Positions 15,501 through 24,217 of a stretch of DNA of 64,000 bases are shown piece by piece. Origin of the DNA: Pseudomonas aegrilactucae (lineage in GTDB: Bacteria > Pseudomonadota > Gammaproteobacteria > Pseudomonadales > Pseudomonadaceae). The position numbers and the translations under genes were made by a program. The notes beneath the pieces are model-generated. The model was not told the DNA's origin. It did no database searches and saw only the letters and a program-made list of their open reading frames with translations. The first letter of the stretch is position 1; every line of letters begins with the position of its first letter. Location of the stretch: assembly GCF_019168305.1 (NCBI RefSeq), contig NZ_JAHTBI010000001.1, positions 62,001 through 126,000 on the forward strand, read 5' to 3'.

Positions 15501-18371
15501 ATGACATTCGCCTCTGCTTCCGTGAGTGTGCCCCCCGACGCGCGCCGCAATATTCGCAAACAGTACGCCACGCAACTGGCCGTCGAACGCACGCGCCTGC
15601 TGTATCAAGGTTCGCTGCTGCCGACGTTGCTCATGCTGCTCAACGGCCTGGTGTGTGCCTGGCTGCTGTGGAGCCCGCAGCGTTACCTGCTGGTGAGCGT
15701 GTGGATCGTCTGGCTGATGGCGCTGGTGGCGCTGCGCGTGATCCAGGTCGCGGCCTTCGACGCGGCCATGCCCGACCGGCAGGCCCAGCCGAGCTGGTGG
15801 CACATGTTCCTGCTGGGCTCGGCGTTCAGCGGCCTGACCCTGGCCAGCGCAGCCATTGCCCTGGTGCCTGTGGATAACTTCGTGCAGCAGGCCTGGGTAT
15901 TCGGCTTGCTGGGGGCCGCGACACTCTCTGCGAGTGTCGCGTATGCCGTCAGCCTGCCGGCGTTCCTGAGCTTTACCTTGCCGTGCCTGGCGCCGCCGAT
16001 CGTGTTCCTGTTCTGGAGCGGTGATGCCCAGCAGCAGGGCTGGGGCTGGCTTGGGTTGATCCTGCTGGGCTCGTTGCTGGTGGTGGCCTGGCAGGTCAAC
16101 CGGCTGATCGAGGGTGGGTTGTTGCGCCGCTTCCAGAACCAGGCGCTGATCGAGCACCTGCAGGCGGCGCATACGCGCAGCGAGCGGCTCAACCAGGCGC
16201 TGGCGGCCGAGGTCGACCAGCGCCGCCTGGTCGAAGAACAACTGCGCGAGGCTCAGGCCGGCCTGGAGTCGCGGGTCGTGCAGCGCAGTCAGCAGCTGGA
16301 CCAGGCCAACCAGGCCCTGAGCAAGAGCGAGCAGCGTCTGGCGCTGGCGCTGGAGGCCAGCGAGCTTGGGCTGTGGGACTGGAACCTGGACACCGACGAG
16401 GTGCACCACACCCAGTTGCGCGAGCTGTTCGGTCTCAGCCCGGATCAGGTCCGGGCGATGCTGACCGACCTCAAGCCGCGCCTGCACCCGCAAGACCTGC
16501 CGTTGCTCAAGCGCACCCTGGTCGAGCACCTCAAGGGCCGCACCGAGGACTACTGTATCGAGTACCGCGTACGTCACAGCAGCGGCCACTGGTGCTGGAT
16601 CGAGGACCGTGGCCGTGCGGTGGAACGTGACGCCAGCGGGCGCGTGCGGCGCATGCTGGGTACCCGGCGTGACGTGAGTGCGCGCAAGGCCCAGGAAGAG
16701 CAGCAGCGCCTGGCCGCTACCGTATTGGAGGCGGCCAGCGAAGGCATCGCGATTCTGGGCCCCGACCATGAGCTGCTGGCGGTCAACCAGGCGTTCTGCC
16801 GGATCACTGGCTACCCGCGTGACGAACTGCTGGGCCGCAATGTGCTGGCATTGCCCTGCAGTCGCGATGCGTGTCGTCACTCGCCGGCCATCGACCAGGC
16901 GCTGGCGCAGCATGGCCACTGGCAGGGTGAACTGGTGGAGGCACGCAAGGACGGCGAGCTTTACCCGCAATGGCTGCAACTGACCGCGGTGGGTGATGCA
17001 CGGGGCAACGTCAGCAACATCGTCGGCTTTTTCACCGACCTGTCCGCACGGCGTGAGTCCGAAGAGCGCCTGCGCTACCTGGCCCATTACGATGAACTGA
17101 CCGGCCTGGCCAATCGTGCGTTGTTTCGCCTGCGCCTGCACGAGGCCGGCCAGCGCCTGCGCAGCAGTGGCCGCAGCCTGGCGCTGCTGCACATCGACCT
17201 GGACCGCTTCAAGCTGCTCAATGACAGCCTCGGGCATGAGGTGGCCGACCAGTTGCTCAAGAAAATGGCGCAACGCATCGCCCACGCAGTGCCCGAGGCC
17301 GATACCGTGGCGCGCCTGTCTGGCGATGAGTTCGCGGTACTGTTCGATGGTTATTCCAACCTGTCCAGCCTGGTGCGGGTCGCCTCGCGGCTGCTCGACA
17401 AGTTGCGTGTGCCGTTGCGTGTCGAAGGGCATGAACTGGTGATCAGCGCCTCGATCGGCGTCAGCCTGATGCCGGACGCGACCCTGGACGTCAGCACGCT
17501 GGTCAGCCAGGCCAACATGGCCATGCAGCATGCCAAGCACCTGGGCGGCGATGGTTTCCAGTTCTACACCGAGAGCCTGCAGGCCAGCACCCTGGAGCGC
17601 CTGCAGCTGGAAAACCAGCTGCGCAAGGCCATCGAAGAGCATCAACTGGAGGTCTACTACCAGCCCAAGCTGTGCCTGCGCAGCGGGCGCCTGCATGCCG
17701 CCGAAGCCTTGGTCCGCTGGCATCATCCGCAGTGGGGCATGGTGCCGCCGGGGGATTTCATCGGCCTGGCCGAGGAAACCGGGTTGATCGCGCCCATGGG
17801 CGAATTCGTGTTGCGCCAGGCCTGCTGGCAGGCTTGCGAATGGCAACGGCAGGGGCTGGCGCCGATTCGGGTGTCGGTGAACCTGTCGGTGTATCAGTTG
17901 CGTCAGGGCAAACTGGTCAGCCTGGTGCGCCAGGTACTGGACGAGTGCGGGCTGGCGCCGCACCTGCTGGAACTGGAACTGACCGAAAGCCAGTTGCTCG
18001 ACAGCGTCGAACACATCATCGCGACCTTCCACCAGTTGCACGCATTGGGCGTCAAGCTGGCGATAGACGATTTTGGTACCGGCTATTCGTCGCTCAGCTA
18101 CCTCAAGCGCTTCCCGGTGAATTACGTGAAGATCGACCAGACCTTCATTCGTGGCCTCAGCGAAGGCAGCGAGGACGCCGCCATCACCCGCGCGATCATC
18201 GTCATGGCCCACAGCCTGGACCTGCAAGTCGTGGCCGAGGGGGTCGAGAGCATCGAGCAGTTGGCGTTCCTGCGTGAGCAGGGCTGTGACGAAGTGCAGG
18301 GCTACCTGATCAGCCGGCCGGTCGAAGCCGACACGCTGGCCGGCCTGCTGCGCGAAGACCGGCGCTGGTAG
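15501..18371 (+). CDS. Membrane-bound PAS-GGDEF-EAL c-di-GMP protein
   Basis: A 956-residue cyclic-di-GMP turnover protein. Order: about six N-terminal transmembrane segments (about residues 30-205), a coiled coil (about 215-285), two PAS domains (about 290-410 and 415-535), GGDEF (about 540-700) and EAL (about 710-950). The GGDEF site reads RLSGDEF and the I-site Arg is missing, so cyclase activity is uncertain. The EAL side is intact: EALVRW, NLSVYQL, ELTES, DDFGTGYSS, KIDQTF, VAEGVES and QGYLISRP, indicating phosphodiesterase activity. Start 15501 follows the first hydrophobic region correctly; its ribosome site is weak. Confidence 0.92.
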   Translation: MTFASASVSVPPDARRNIRKQYATQLAVERTRLLYQGSLLPTLLMLLNGLVCAWLLWSPQRYLLVSVWIVWLMALVALRVIQVAAFDAAMPDRQAQPSWWHMFLLGSAFSGLTLASAAIALVPVDNFVQQAWVFGLLGAATLSASVAYAVSLPAFLSFTLPCLAPPIVFLFWSGDAQQQGWGWLGLILLGSLLVVAWQVNRLIEGGLLRRFQNQALIEHLQAAHTRSERLNQALAAEVDQRRLVEEQLREAQAGLESRVVQRSQQLDQANQALSKSEQRLALALEASELGLWDWNLDTDEVHHTQLRELFGLSPDQVRAMLTDLKPRLHPQDLPLLKRTLVEHLKGRTEDYCIEYRVRHSSGHWCWIEDRGRAVERDASGRVRRMLGTRRDVSARKAQEEQQRLAATVLEAASEGIAILGPDHELLAVNQAFCRITGYPRDELLGRNVLALPCSRDACRHSPAIDQALAQHGHWQGELVEARKDGELYPQWLQLTAVGDARGNVSNIVGFFTDLSARRESEERLRYLAHYDELTGLANRALFRLRLHEAGQRLRSSGRSLALLHIDLDRFKLLNDSLGHEVADQLLKKMAQRIAHAVPEADTVARLSGDEFAVLFDGYSNLSSLVRVASRLLDKLRVPLRVEGHELVISASIGVSLMPDATLDVSTLVSQANMAMQHAKHLGGDGFQFYTESLQASTLERLQLENQLRKAIEEHQLEVYYQPKLCLRSGRLHAAEALVRWHHPQWGMVPPGDFIGLAEETGLIAPMGEFVLRQACWQACEWQRQGLAPIRVSVNLSVYQLRQGKLVSLVRQVLDECGLAPHLLELELTESQLLDSVEHIIATFHQLHALGVKLAIDDFGTGYSSLSYLKRFPVNYVKIDQTFIRGLSEGSEDAAITRAIIVMAHSLDLQVVAEGVESIEQLAFLREQGCDEVQGYLISRPVEADTLAGLLREDRRW
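15869..15877 (-). other. Exact DnaA-box 9-mer in the GGDEF/EAL gene
   Basis: TGTGGATAA, complement of TTATCCACA, lies in the part encoding the periplasmic or transmembrane region. Part of the window-wide excess of this 9-mer. Confidence 0.35.
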
Positions 18372-18379
18372 CGCCAGGG

Positions 18380-18406
18380 CCATGGCCCCGTTCAGCGGGG
18401 CCATGG
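18380..18406 (+). terminator. Hairpin after the GGDEF/EAL gene
   Basis: CCATGGCCCCG-TTCAG-CGGGGCCATGG, an 11-bp perfect stem with a short GTTT tail, lies 8 bp beyond the stop. Likely an intrinsic terminator, possibly serving the convergent minus-strand gene too. Confidence 0.65.
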
Positions 18407-18432
18407 GTTTACTGCAGGGCGACGCTCACCGG

Positions 18433-18750
18433 TCAGTGGGTAAGCACAATCTCGTCCAGGCTCACCAGCAGCTTGCCGTCGTGGAAGATATCCACTTTCG
18501 GAATGTTGCTGTGGTCGCCGGCCATTTCGAAACTGACGGCGCGTTCGGTGATGACCTGCGCAGCCAGTGCATCCACGTTTTCCAGCTTCAACTCAAGCGC
18601 CAGGGCATGCGACTTGTCCTGATGTTCACGCTTGACCAGTACCGGCACGATGGCCGACGTGGCGACCGTCACGGTGCCATGGACGCGAAACCTGACATTG
18701 CCTGGCATCTGGTCGTTCTGGGCGGTCAAGCGGTGTGCTTTTACGTACAT
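18433..18750 (-). CDS. Conserved small protein of unknown function
   Basis: A 105-residue soluble protein (MYVKAHRLTAQNDQ...), with no signal peptide or membrane segment. The composition suggests a beta-rich domain with alternating hydrophobics (FRVHGTVTVATSAIVPVLVK, ELKLENVDAL, VDIFHDGKLLVSLDEIVL). I do not recognise the family. Ribosome site GAGG nine bases before the ATG supports translation. It lies 89 bp downstream of zwf on the same strand, so it could be co-transcribed with it or independent. Confidence 0.65.
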   Translation of the reverse strand: MYVKAHRLTAQNDQMPGNVRFRVHGTVTVATSAIVPVLVKREHQDKSHALALELKLENVDALAAQVITERAVSFEMAGDHSNIPKVDIFHDGKLLVSLDEIVLTH

Positions 18751-18839
18751 TCCTTTGTACCTCGTTCAATAGTGATGGGGCTGTCGTGTTGCGTGCCCAC
18801 TATCGAACAGCGCCGCCGTGCAGGGCAGCCGGAAAGGTT

Positions 18840-20282
18840 TCAACCGTGCCAGGCGCGTCCCTGGTGCGCGAGCAGGCTGTGGGCCTGGTCCGGGCCATTG
18901 GAGCCGGCCGGGTAAGGGCGCGGTGCCTGAAAATGTTCCTGCCAGCCGGTCAGTATCGGATCCACCCAGGCCCACGCGGCCTCGACCTCGTCGCGGCGCA
19001 TGAACAACGTCGAGTCGCCCTCCAGCACATCCAGCAGAAGGCGTTCGTAAGCGTCCCAGCGCCGCGTCTGGCCGAACACCTGGGCCAGGTTCAGGTTCAG
19101 TTCCACAGGCTCCAGGCGCATGCCCTTGCCGGGCGCCTTGGTCATCATCTGCAGGCTGATGCGCTCGTCCGGTTGCAGCTGGATGAGCAACTGGTTGGCC
19201 TGGTCGCCGTCGAACAGCCGATGCGGCACCGGCTTGAACTGGATGACGATCTGCGAGGAGCGCTTGGCCAGGCGTTTGCCCGTGCGCAGGTAGAACGGGA
19301 CACCGGCCCAGCGCCAGTTGTCGATGTGGGCTTCAACCGCGACGAACGTTTCGGTATCGCTGTCATTGTCGACATCTTTCTCGAAGTAGTACGCCGGCAC
19401 CTCCTGCCCGCCGATCTTGCCGGCGCTGTACTGCCCGCGCACCGTCTTGTCCTGCACATCCTGGCCGGTGATGGGTTTGAGCGCCTTGAGGATCTTCACT
19501 TTCTCGTCACGCACCGCCTCGGCCTCGAACTGTGCCGGCGGTTCCATGGCCACCAGGCAGAGCAGTTGCAGCAGGTGGTTCTGCAGCATGTCGCGGGTGG
19601 CGCCGGCGCGGTCGTAATAGCTGCCGCGGTTTTCTACGCCCAGGGTCTCGCATACGCTGATCTGTACATGATCGACCTGGTTGCTGCGCCACACCGGTTC
19701 CAGCAGCGCATTGGCGAACCGCAGCGCCATGAGGTTCTGCACGGTTTCCTTGCCTAGGTAGTGGTCGATACGGAACACCTGGGGCTCGGCAAACACCGCG
19801 CCGATGGCGCTGTTGATCGCGGTGGCCGACTCGTGGGAGTGGCCGATGGGCTTTTCGAGCACGATGCGCGCTTCGCTGTCGACCAGGCCGGCGACTTGCA
19901 GGTGGGTGGCGATCGGCACGAACAGGTTGGGGGCGGTGGCCAGGTAGTACACCCGCGTCAGCCCGCCCGGTTCACCGAGATAGCGTGCCAGGCGCCCGAA
20001 GTCGGCGCTTTGCGAGGCGTCCATGGAAAAGTAGTCCAGACGCGTGGAGAAGCGGTGCCAGACCTCGTCGCTGAAGTCCTGGGGGGCAATCTGCGCGCGG
20101 CAACGGCGCTCGACCAACGTGAGGAATGCGGCGCGCGGCAGGGCGCGTCGGGCCAGTGCAATGATCCGTACGGCGTTGTGCAGGCGACCTTCGCGCAGCA
20201 GGTGGTAGAGCGCCGGAAGCAGTTTGTTCAGGGCCAGATCGCCGGTGCCGCCGAACACCAGAATGTCGCACGGGATAGTCAA
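18840..20282 (-). CDS. zwf: Glucose-6-phosphate 1-dehydrogenase
   Basis: Oxidises glucose-6-phosphate to 6-phosphogluconolactone, feeding the Entner-Doudoroff and pentose phosphate routes. The protein (480 residues from the TTG at 20282) has the dinucleotide motif GGTGDLA (11-17), EKPIGH and the catalytic RIDHYLGKE (171-179). The TTG start is preferred because it yields MTIPCDILVFGG and has GGAGA nine bases upstream; a GTG at 20291 overlaps that ribosome site. Pseudomonads carry several Zwf isozymes; this is the copy outside the edd-glk locus. It is divergent from a HexR-type regulator with a palindromic operator between. Confidence 0.95.
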   Translation of the reverse strand: MTIPCDILVFGGTGDLALNKLLPALYHLLREGRLHNAVRIIALARRALPRAAFLTLVERRCRAQIAPQDFSDEVWHRFSTRLDYFSMDASQSADFGRLARYLGEPGGLTRVYYLATAPNLFVPIATHLQVAGLVDSEARIVLEKPIGHSHESATAINSAIGAVFAEPQVFRIDHYLGKETVQNLMALRFANALLEPVWRSNQVDHVQISVCETLGVENRGSYYDRAGATRDMLQNHLLQLLCLVAMEPPAQFEAEAVRDEKVKILKALKPITGQDVQDKTVRGQYSAGKIGGQEVPAYYFEKDVDNDSDTETFVAVEAHIDNWRWAGVPFYLRTGKRLAKRSSQIVIQFKPVPHRLFDGDQANQLLIQLQPDERISLQMMTKAPGKGMRLEPVELNLNLAQVFGQTRRWDAYERLLLDVLEGDSTLFMRRDEVEAAWAWVDPILTGWQEHFQAPRPYPAGSNGPDQAHSLLAHQGRAWHG

Positions 20283-20327
20283 TACAACCACTCTCCAAGA
20301 TCGTTTAGCTGGGCGGGTCGCCGGTCA

Positions 20328-20342
20328 TGTAGTATAACTACA
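20328..20342. promoter_or_regulatory. HexR-type operator between zwf and the RpiR/HexR regulator
   Basis: TGTAGTATAACTACA is a 15-bp palindrome with perfect 6-bp arms and a 3-bp centre. It resembles the HexR operator (TGTAATTAAATTACA type). It is 46 bp upstream of zwf and 48 bp upstream of the regulator start, well placed to control both. Effector response (KDPG in HexR) is family knowledge. Confidence 0.75.
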
Positions 20343-20389
20343 AGAAAGCTACAACACCCCGGTCAGCCGATCATAACCGAGTCCTGCCC

Positions 20390-21256
20390 TTGAATCTGTT
20401 GCAACACATCGCCCAGTCACGCCATCTGCTGCGCAAATCGGAACTGAAGGTTGCCGATCACGTATTGCTGGATCCGGCGGCTGTCATGCATAGCTCCATG
20501 GCCGACCTGGCGCACAACGTCGGGATCAGCGAGCCGACCATCGTGCGTTTTTGCCGGGCGATCGGTTGCACCGGCTTTCAGGACCTCAAGCTCAAGCTGG
20601 CGCAAAGCCTGGCGGCGGGTGCGAGTTTCGGCCAGTTCGCGATTCATGAAGACGACTCGGTGGCTGACTACAGCCTGAAGATCTTCGACACCACCCTGCA
20701 CACCCTGATGGAAGTGCGCGAGCACCTCGATGCCCAGGCCTTGCAGCGTGCCGTGACCGCCATGGCCCAGGCCCAGCGTGTGGAATTCTATGGCTTTGGT
20801 GCGTCCGGCGCGGTGGCGGCCGATGCGCAGCACAAGTTCTTTCGTCTGCTGCTGACCGCCGCCGCGTATTCCGACCCGCACATGCAGGCGATGTCGGCAG
20901 TGACGCTCAAGCCCGGCGATGTGGCCATCTGCATCTCCCAGTCGGGGCGCTCCAAAGACCTGCTGATCACCGCCAACCTTGTGCGAGAGAGCGGCGCCAC
21001 GCTGATTACCCTGTGCCCCAGCCAGACCCCGCTGGCCGAGCTGTCGACGGTCAACCTGGCCATCGACGTGCATGAGGACACCGAGATCTACACCCCGCTG
21101 ACCTCGCGTATCGCCCACCTGGTAGTGATCGACGTGCTGGCGATGGGCGTGGCCATGGCGCGCGGGCCGAGCCTGGTCAACCACCTCAAGAGCGTCAAGC
21201 GCAGCTTGCGCAGCCTGCGGCTCTCGCCCAAGTCGATCAAGGCGCTGGACGACTGA
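20390..21256 (+). CDS. RpiR/HexR-family transcriptional regulator with SIS domain
   Basis: A 288-residue regulator: N-terminal HTH of the RpiR family (about residues 1-75, with VADHVLLDP, SMADLAHNVGISEPTIVRFC and GFQDLKLKLAQSLA) and a C-terminal phosphosugar-binding SIS domain (about 125-250, FYGFGASGAVAADAQHKF, CISQSGRSKDLL). It closely resembles HexR, the repressor of central glucose catabolism, but is a paralogue beside the third zwf locus. No ATG precedes the HTH, so the TTG at 20390 is used. It probably represses the divergent zwf and itself through the palindrome at 20328. Confidence 0.9.
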   Translation: MNLLQHIAQSRHLLRKSELKVADHVLLDPAAVMHSSMADLAHNVGISEPTIVRFCRAIGCTGFQDLKLKLAQSLAAGASFGQFAIHEDDSVADYSLKIFDTTLHTLMEVREHLDAQALQRAVTAMAQAQRVEFYGFGASGAVAADAQHKFFRLLLTAAAYSDPHMQAMSAVTLKPGDVAICISQSGRSKDLLITANLVRESGATLITLCPSQTPLAELSTVNLAIDVHEDTEIYTPLTSRIAHLVVIDVLAMGVAMARGPSLVNHLKSVKRSLRSLRLSPKSIKALDD

Positions 21257-21283
21257 TCGTGCTTCACTGCCCGGGCTGACGCC

Positions 21284-21365
21284 TTCGCTGGCAAGCCAGC
21301 TCCCACAAAGTATTCAGCGCTCTCAAGGCATGGACTGTTCCTGTGGGAGCTGGCTTGCCAGCGAA
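21284..21365. repeat. REPIN-like inverted repeat pair, copy 1
   Basis: TTCGCTGGCAAGCCAGCTCC... (arm 21284-21307) and its inverted copy ending TTGCCAGCGAA (arm 21342-21365) enclose a 34-bp spacer. Almost the same 24-bp arms recur at 40720, 51947 and 60589. Each arm contains its own short palindrome (GCTGGCAAGCCAGC). This is the typical P. putida intergenic REP element. Confidence 0.9.
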
Positions 21366-21477
21366 TGGCTGCGCCGCCGATTGCGATTGTTCACGATTCT
21401 GTCACCGCTGCGCCGCTAAAACGTAACGCCTCCCGGGCACGCTGAAACTCCCCGCACTCGACCAGGGAGACGCGCAC

Positions 21478-21696
21478 ATGACCCGTGAATTCGATGGCTC
21501 GCACCAACCCAACGCCAAGTCCCGCAAGCAGCAGGAAAAGGATCAGCGCCGCATGGAATTCCGCCGCGCGATCGAAAGCTACTCCGAACAGCGCCAGCTG
21601 TTGCAGCAAATCGCCGACTACCCCGAACTGCAAGCTGTCACGGTGTGGCAGGTGTCGGCGGCAACTTCCCCGAGAAACGCTCAACCAGCGCGCTGA
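21478..21696 (+). CDS. Small hydrophilic protein, unknown function
   Basis: A 72-residue, highly charged protein (many Arg, Gln, Glu, Lys) likely to be helical in its middle (RRMEFRRAIESYSEQRQLLQQI). AGGGAG precedes the ATG at good spacing, which supports translation. The last 59 bp overlap, antisense, the 3' end of pycR (stop at 21638), an unusual arrangement. No family recognised. The frame after residue 60 (SAATSPRNAQPAR) looks like read-through of the pycR complement, so the natural protein may once have ended earlier. Confidence 0.55.
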   Translation: MTREFDGSHQPNAKSRKQQEKDQRRMEFRRAIESYSEQRQLLQQIADYPELQAVTVWQVSAATSPRNAQPAR

Positions 21697-22600
21697 TCTG
21701 CACACGTTCGCTGCGGATGAACGCAGCGAAGGCCAGGGCCACCGGCGACTGCCGCTTGGCCTTGGCCTGCACCACGCACCAGCTGCGGTACAGCGGCAAC
21801 TCTTCCACCGGCAGTTCGCGCAGCACCCCGGCAGCCAGTTCCATGTTCAGTGCATGACGGGTCAACAGGGCAATCCCCAGGCCGGCAATCACGCACTCGC
21901 GCTGGGCATCGGCCGAGGCCACCTCGAGCGTCTGGGTGAAATGCACGCGCTTTTCCTTGAAGTATTCCTCGCATGCCTTGCGCGTGCCCGAGCCCTGCTC
22001 GCGCACCAGCAGTGTATGCGGCTCCAGATCTTGCAGGCGCAGGCTGTCGAGCTTGCACAGCGCATGGTCCGGCGGCGCCACGGCTACAATCGGGTTGTTC
22101 AGAAAGGGCAGGAACTCCAGGCCCATGTCCTGCGGCACCATCGACATGATGATCAGGTCGTCGCGGTTGTCTGACAGGCGCCGGATGGCCTGGGCCCGGT
22201 TGACCACGGTGAGGGTCAGGTTGACTTCCGGGTGCAGGCGCTTGAACGCGGCGAACAGGTGCGGCACGAAGTATTTGGCGCTCGATTCCACCGCCAGCTT
22301 GAGCTGGCCCTGCAGCGAACCCTGCATGTCCGACAGTTGCATGTCGAGGCTTTCCAGGCGCCCGAAAATATCGCGGCTGGCACGTTGCAGCGCCTCGGCG
22401 GCCTCGGTGAGGTAGAGCTTCTTGCCCACGTACTCGAACAGCGGCTGGCCCACCAGTTCTTCGAGCTGACGGATCTGTAGACTAACGGCGGGTTGCGTCA
22501 GCGACATCTCCTCGGCGGCCCGGCTGTACGAACGTAAATCACACACCTCATTGAAGATCTGCAATTGACGCAATGTCATACGCATCAATGACTTACGCAT
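21638..22600 (-). CDS. pycR: LysR-type regulator of pyruvate carboxylase (PycR)
   Basis: A 320-residue LysR regulator: N-terminal winged HTH (about residues 8-66, LRQLQIFNEVCDLRSYSRAA, SLTQPAVSLQIRQLEELVG) and a LysR substrate-binding domain. Its position, divergent from the two pyruvate carboxylase genes, matches pycR of P. aeruginosa (recalled synteny). The ATG at 22600 or the methionines six or eight codons later could start translation. A palindrome AGCAATTGCT at 22641-22650 in the divergent promoter is a candidate operator. Confidence 0.88.
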   Translation of the reverse strand: MRKSLMRMTLRQLQIFNEVCDLRSYSRAAEEMSLTQPAVSLQIRQLEELVGQPLFEYVGKKLYLTEAAEALQRASRDIFGRLESLDMQLSDMQGSLQGQLKLAVESSAKYFVPHLFAAFKRLHPEVNLTLTVVNRAQAIRRLSDNRDDLIIMSMVPQDMGLEFLPFLNNPIVAVAPPDHALCKLDSLRLQDLEPHTLLVREQGSGTRKACEEYFKEKRVHFTQTLEVASADAQRECVIAGLGIALLTRHALNMELAAGVLRELPVEELPLYRSWCVVQAKAKRQSPVALAFAAFIRSERVQISALVERFSGKLPPTPATP

Positions 22601-22638
22601 CTTTCCCGTTGCCTCGGCAAAACCCTGTTACGGCACTA

Positions 22639-22652
22639 TAAGCAATTGCTAA
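22639..22652. promoter_or_regulatory. Candidate PycR operator
   Basis: TAAGCAATTGCTAA contains the perfect 10-bp palindrome AGCAATTGCT and lies 40 bp upstream of pycR, 140 bp upstream of pycA. LysR regulators bind dyads in such divergent promoters. Assignment is by position only. Confidence 0.45.
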
Positions 22653-22790
22653 TGCTGCCCCCAACAAATATTGATTTTTGTTTATTCACGTTCGGCGCTA
22701 GGGTGATTACACGACTGGCCAGCAACGTCTGGTCACGCGCCGACCGGTGTTGCCGGTTCGTTTGTTACCAACGGCTTTGGGAAGACTCCA

Positions 22791-24206
22791 GTGATAAAAA
22801 AAATCCTGATCGCCAACCGGGGTGAAATCGCAGTACGGATCGTGCGTGCCTGCGCCGAGATGGGTATCCGTTCGGTGGCGATCTATTCCGACGCCGACCG
22901 CCATGCCTTGCACGTCAAGCGTGCCGATGAGGCCCACAGCATCGGTGCCGAACCGCTGGCCGGTTACCTGAACCCGCGCAAGCTGGTGAACCTGGCGGTG
23001 GAAACCGGCTGTGATGCGTTGCACCCAGGTTATGGTTTCCTTTCGGAAAACGCGGAGCTGGCGGATATCTGCGCCGAGCGCGGGATCAAGTTCATCGGCC
23101 CCTCGGCTGAAGTCATTCGCCGCATGGGCGACAAGACCGAAGCGCGGCGCAGCATGATCAAGGCCGGCGTACCGGTCACGCCGGGCACCGAAGGCAACGT
23201 GGCCGATATCCACGAGGCGCTGGAAGAGGGCGACCGCATCGGTTACCCGGTCATGCTCAAGGCCACCTCGGGTGGTGGCGGTCGCGGCATTCGCCGCTGC
23301 AACAGCCGTGAAGAACTGGAGCAGGCCTTCCCGCGGGTGATCTCCGAAGCCACCAAGGCGTTCGGCTCGGCCGAAGTCTTCCTGGAAAAATGCATCGTCA
23401 ACCCCAAGCACATCGAGGCGCAGATCCTCGGTGACAGCTTTGGCAACGTGGTGCACCTGTTCGAGCGTGACTGCTCGATCCAGCGGCGCAACCAGAAGCT
23501 CATCGAGATCGCCCCCAGCCCGCAGCTGACTCCCGAACAGCGTGCCTACATCGGTGACCTGTCGGTGCGTGCGGCCAAGGCCGTTGGCTATGAGAACGCC
23601 GGTACCGTGGAGTTCCTGCTCGCCGATGGCGAGGTGTACTTCATGGAAATGAACACCCGGGTGCAGGTGGAGCACACCATCACCGAGGAAATCACCGGCA
23701 TCGACATCGTGCGCGAGCAGATCCGCATTGCCTCGGGCCTGCCATTGTCGGTCAAGCAGGAGGACATCCAGCACCGCGGCTTCGCCCTGCAGTTCCGGAT
23801 CAACGCCGAAGACCCGAAAAACAACTTCCTGCCCAGCTTCGGCAAGATCACCCGCTACTACGCCCCCGGCGGCCCGGGCGTACGCACCGACACGGCAATC
23901 TACACCGGCTACACCATTCCACCGTTCTACGATTCGATGTGCCTGAAACTGGTGGTCTGGGCACTGACCTGGGACGAAGCCATGGACCGCGGCCTGCGGG
24001 CCCTGGACGACATGCGTCTGCAGGGGGTCAAGACCACTGCGGCGTATTACCAGGAAATCCTGCGCAACCCGGAATTTCGTAGCGGCCAGTTCAATACCAG
24101 CTTTGTTGAAAGCCACCCTGAACTGACCAACTACTCGATCAAGCGCAAACCCGAAGAGCTGGCCCTGGCCATCGCCGCCGCCATTGCCGCCCACGCAGGC
24201 CTGTGA
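22791..24206 (+). CDS. pycA: Pyruvate carboxylase subunit A (biotin carboxylase)
   Basis: ATP-dependent biotin carboxylase half of the two-subunit anaplerotic pyruvate carboxylase; it carboxylates the biotin on subunit B. The 471-residue protein has KKILIANRGEIAVRIVRA at the N-terminus, the ATP-grasp glycine loop KATSGGGGRGIRRC, ERDCSIQRRNQKLIEIAPSP, and the catalytic EMNTRVQVEHTITEEITGID. Start is the GTG at 22791 (GTG ATA AAA AAA), with GGGAAG upstream. It resembles AccC but is followed by a carboxyltransferase gene 11 bp away, which fixes the role. Confidence 0.95.
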   Translation: MIKKILIANRGEIAVRIVRACAEMGIRSVAIYSDADRHALHVKRADEAHSIGAEPLAGYLNPRKLVNLAVETGCDALHPGYGFLSENAELADICAERGIKFIGPSAEVIRRMGDKTEARRSMIKAGVPVTPGTEGNVADIHEALEEGDRIGYPVMLKATSGGGGRGIRRCNSREELEQAFPRVISEATKAFGSAEVFLEKCIVNPKHIEAQILGDSFGNVVHLFERDCSIQRRNQKLIEIAPSPQLTPEQRAYIGDLSVRAAKAVGYENAGTVEFLLADGEVYFMEMNTRVQVEHTITEEITGIDIVREQIRIASGLPLSVKQEDIQHRGFALQFRINAEDPKNNFLPSFGKITRYYAPGGPGVRTDTAIYTGYTIPPFYDSMCLKLVVWALTWDEAMDRGLRALDDMRLQGVKTTAAYYQEILRNPEFRSGQFNTSFVESHPELTNYSIKRKPEELALAIAAAIAAHAGL

Positions 24207-24217
24207 GGAACCCTACA

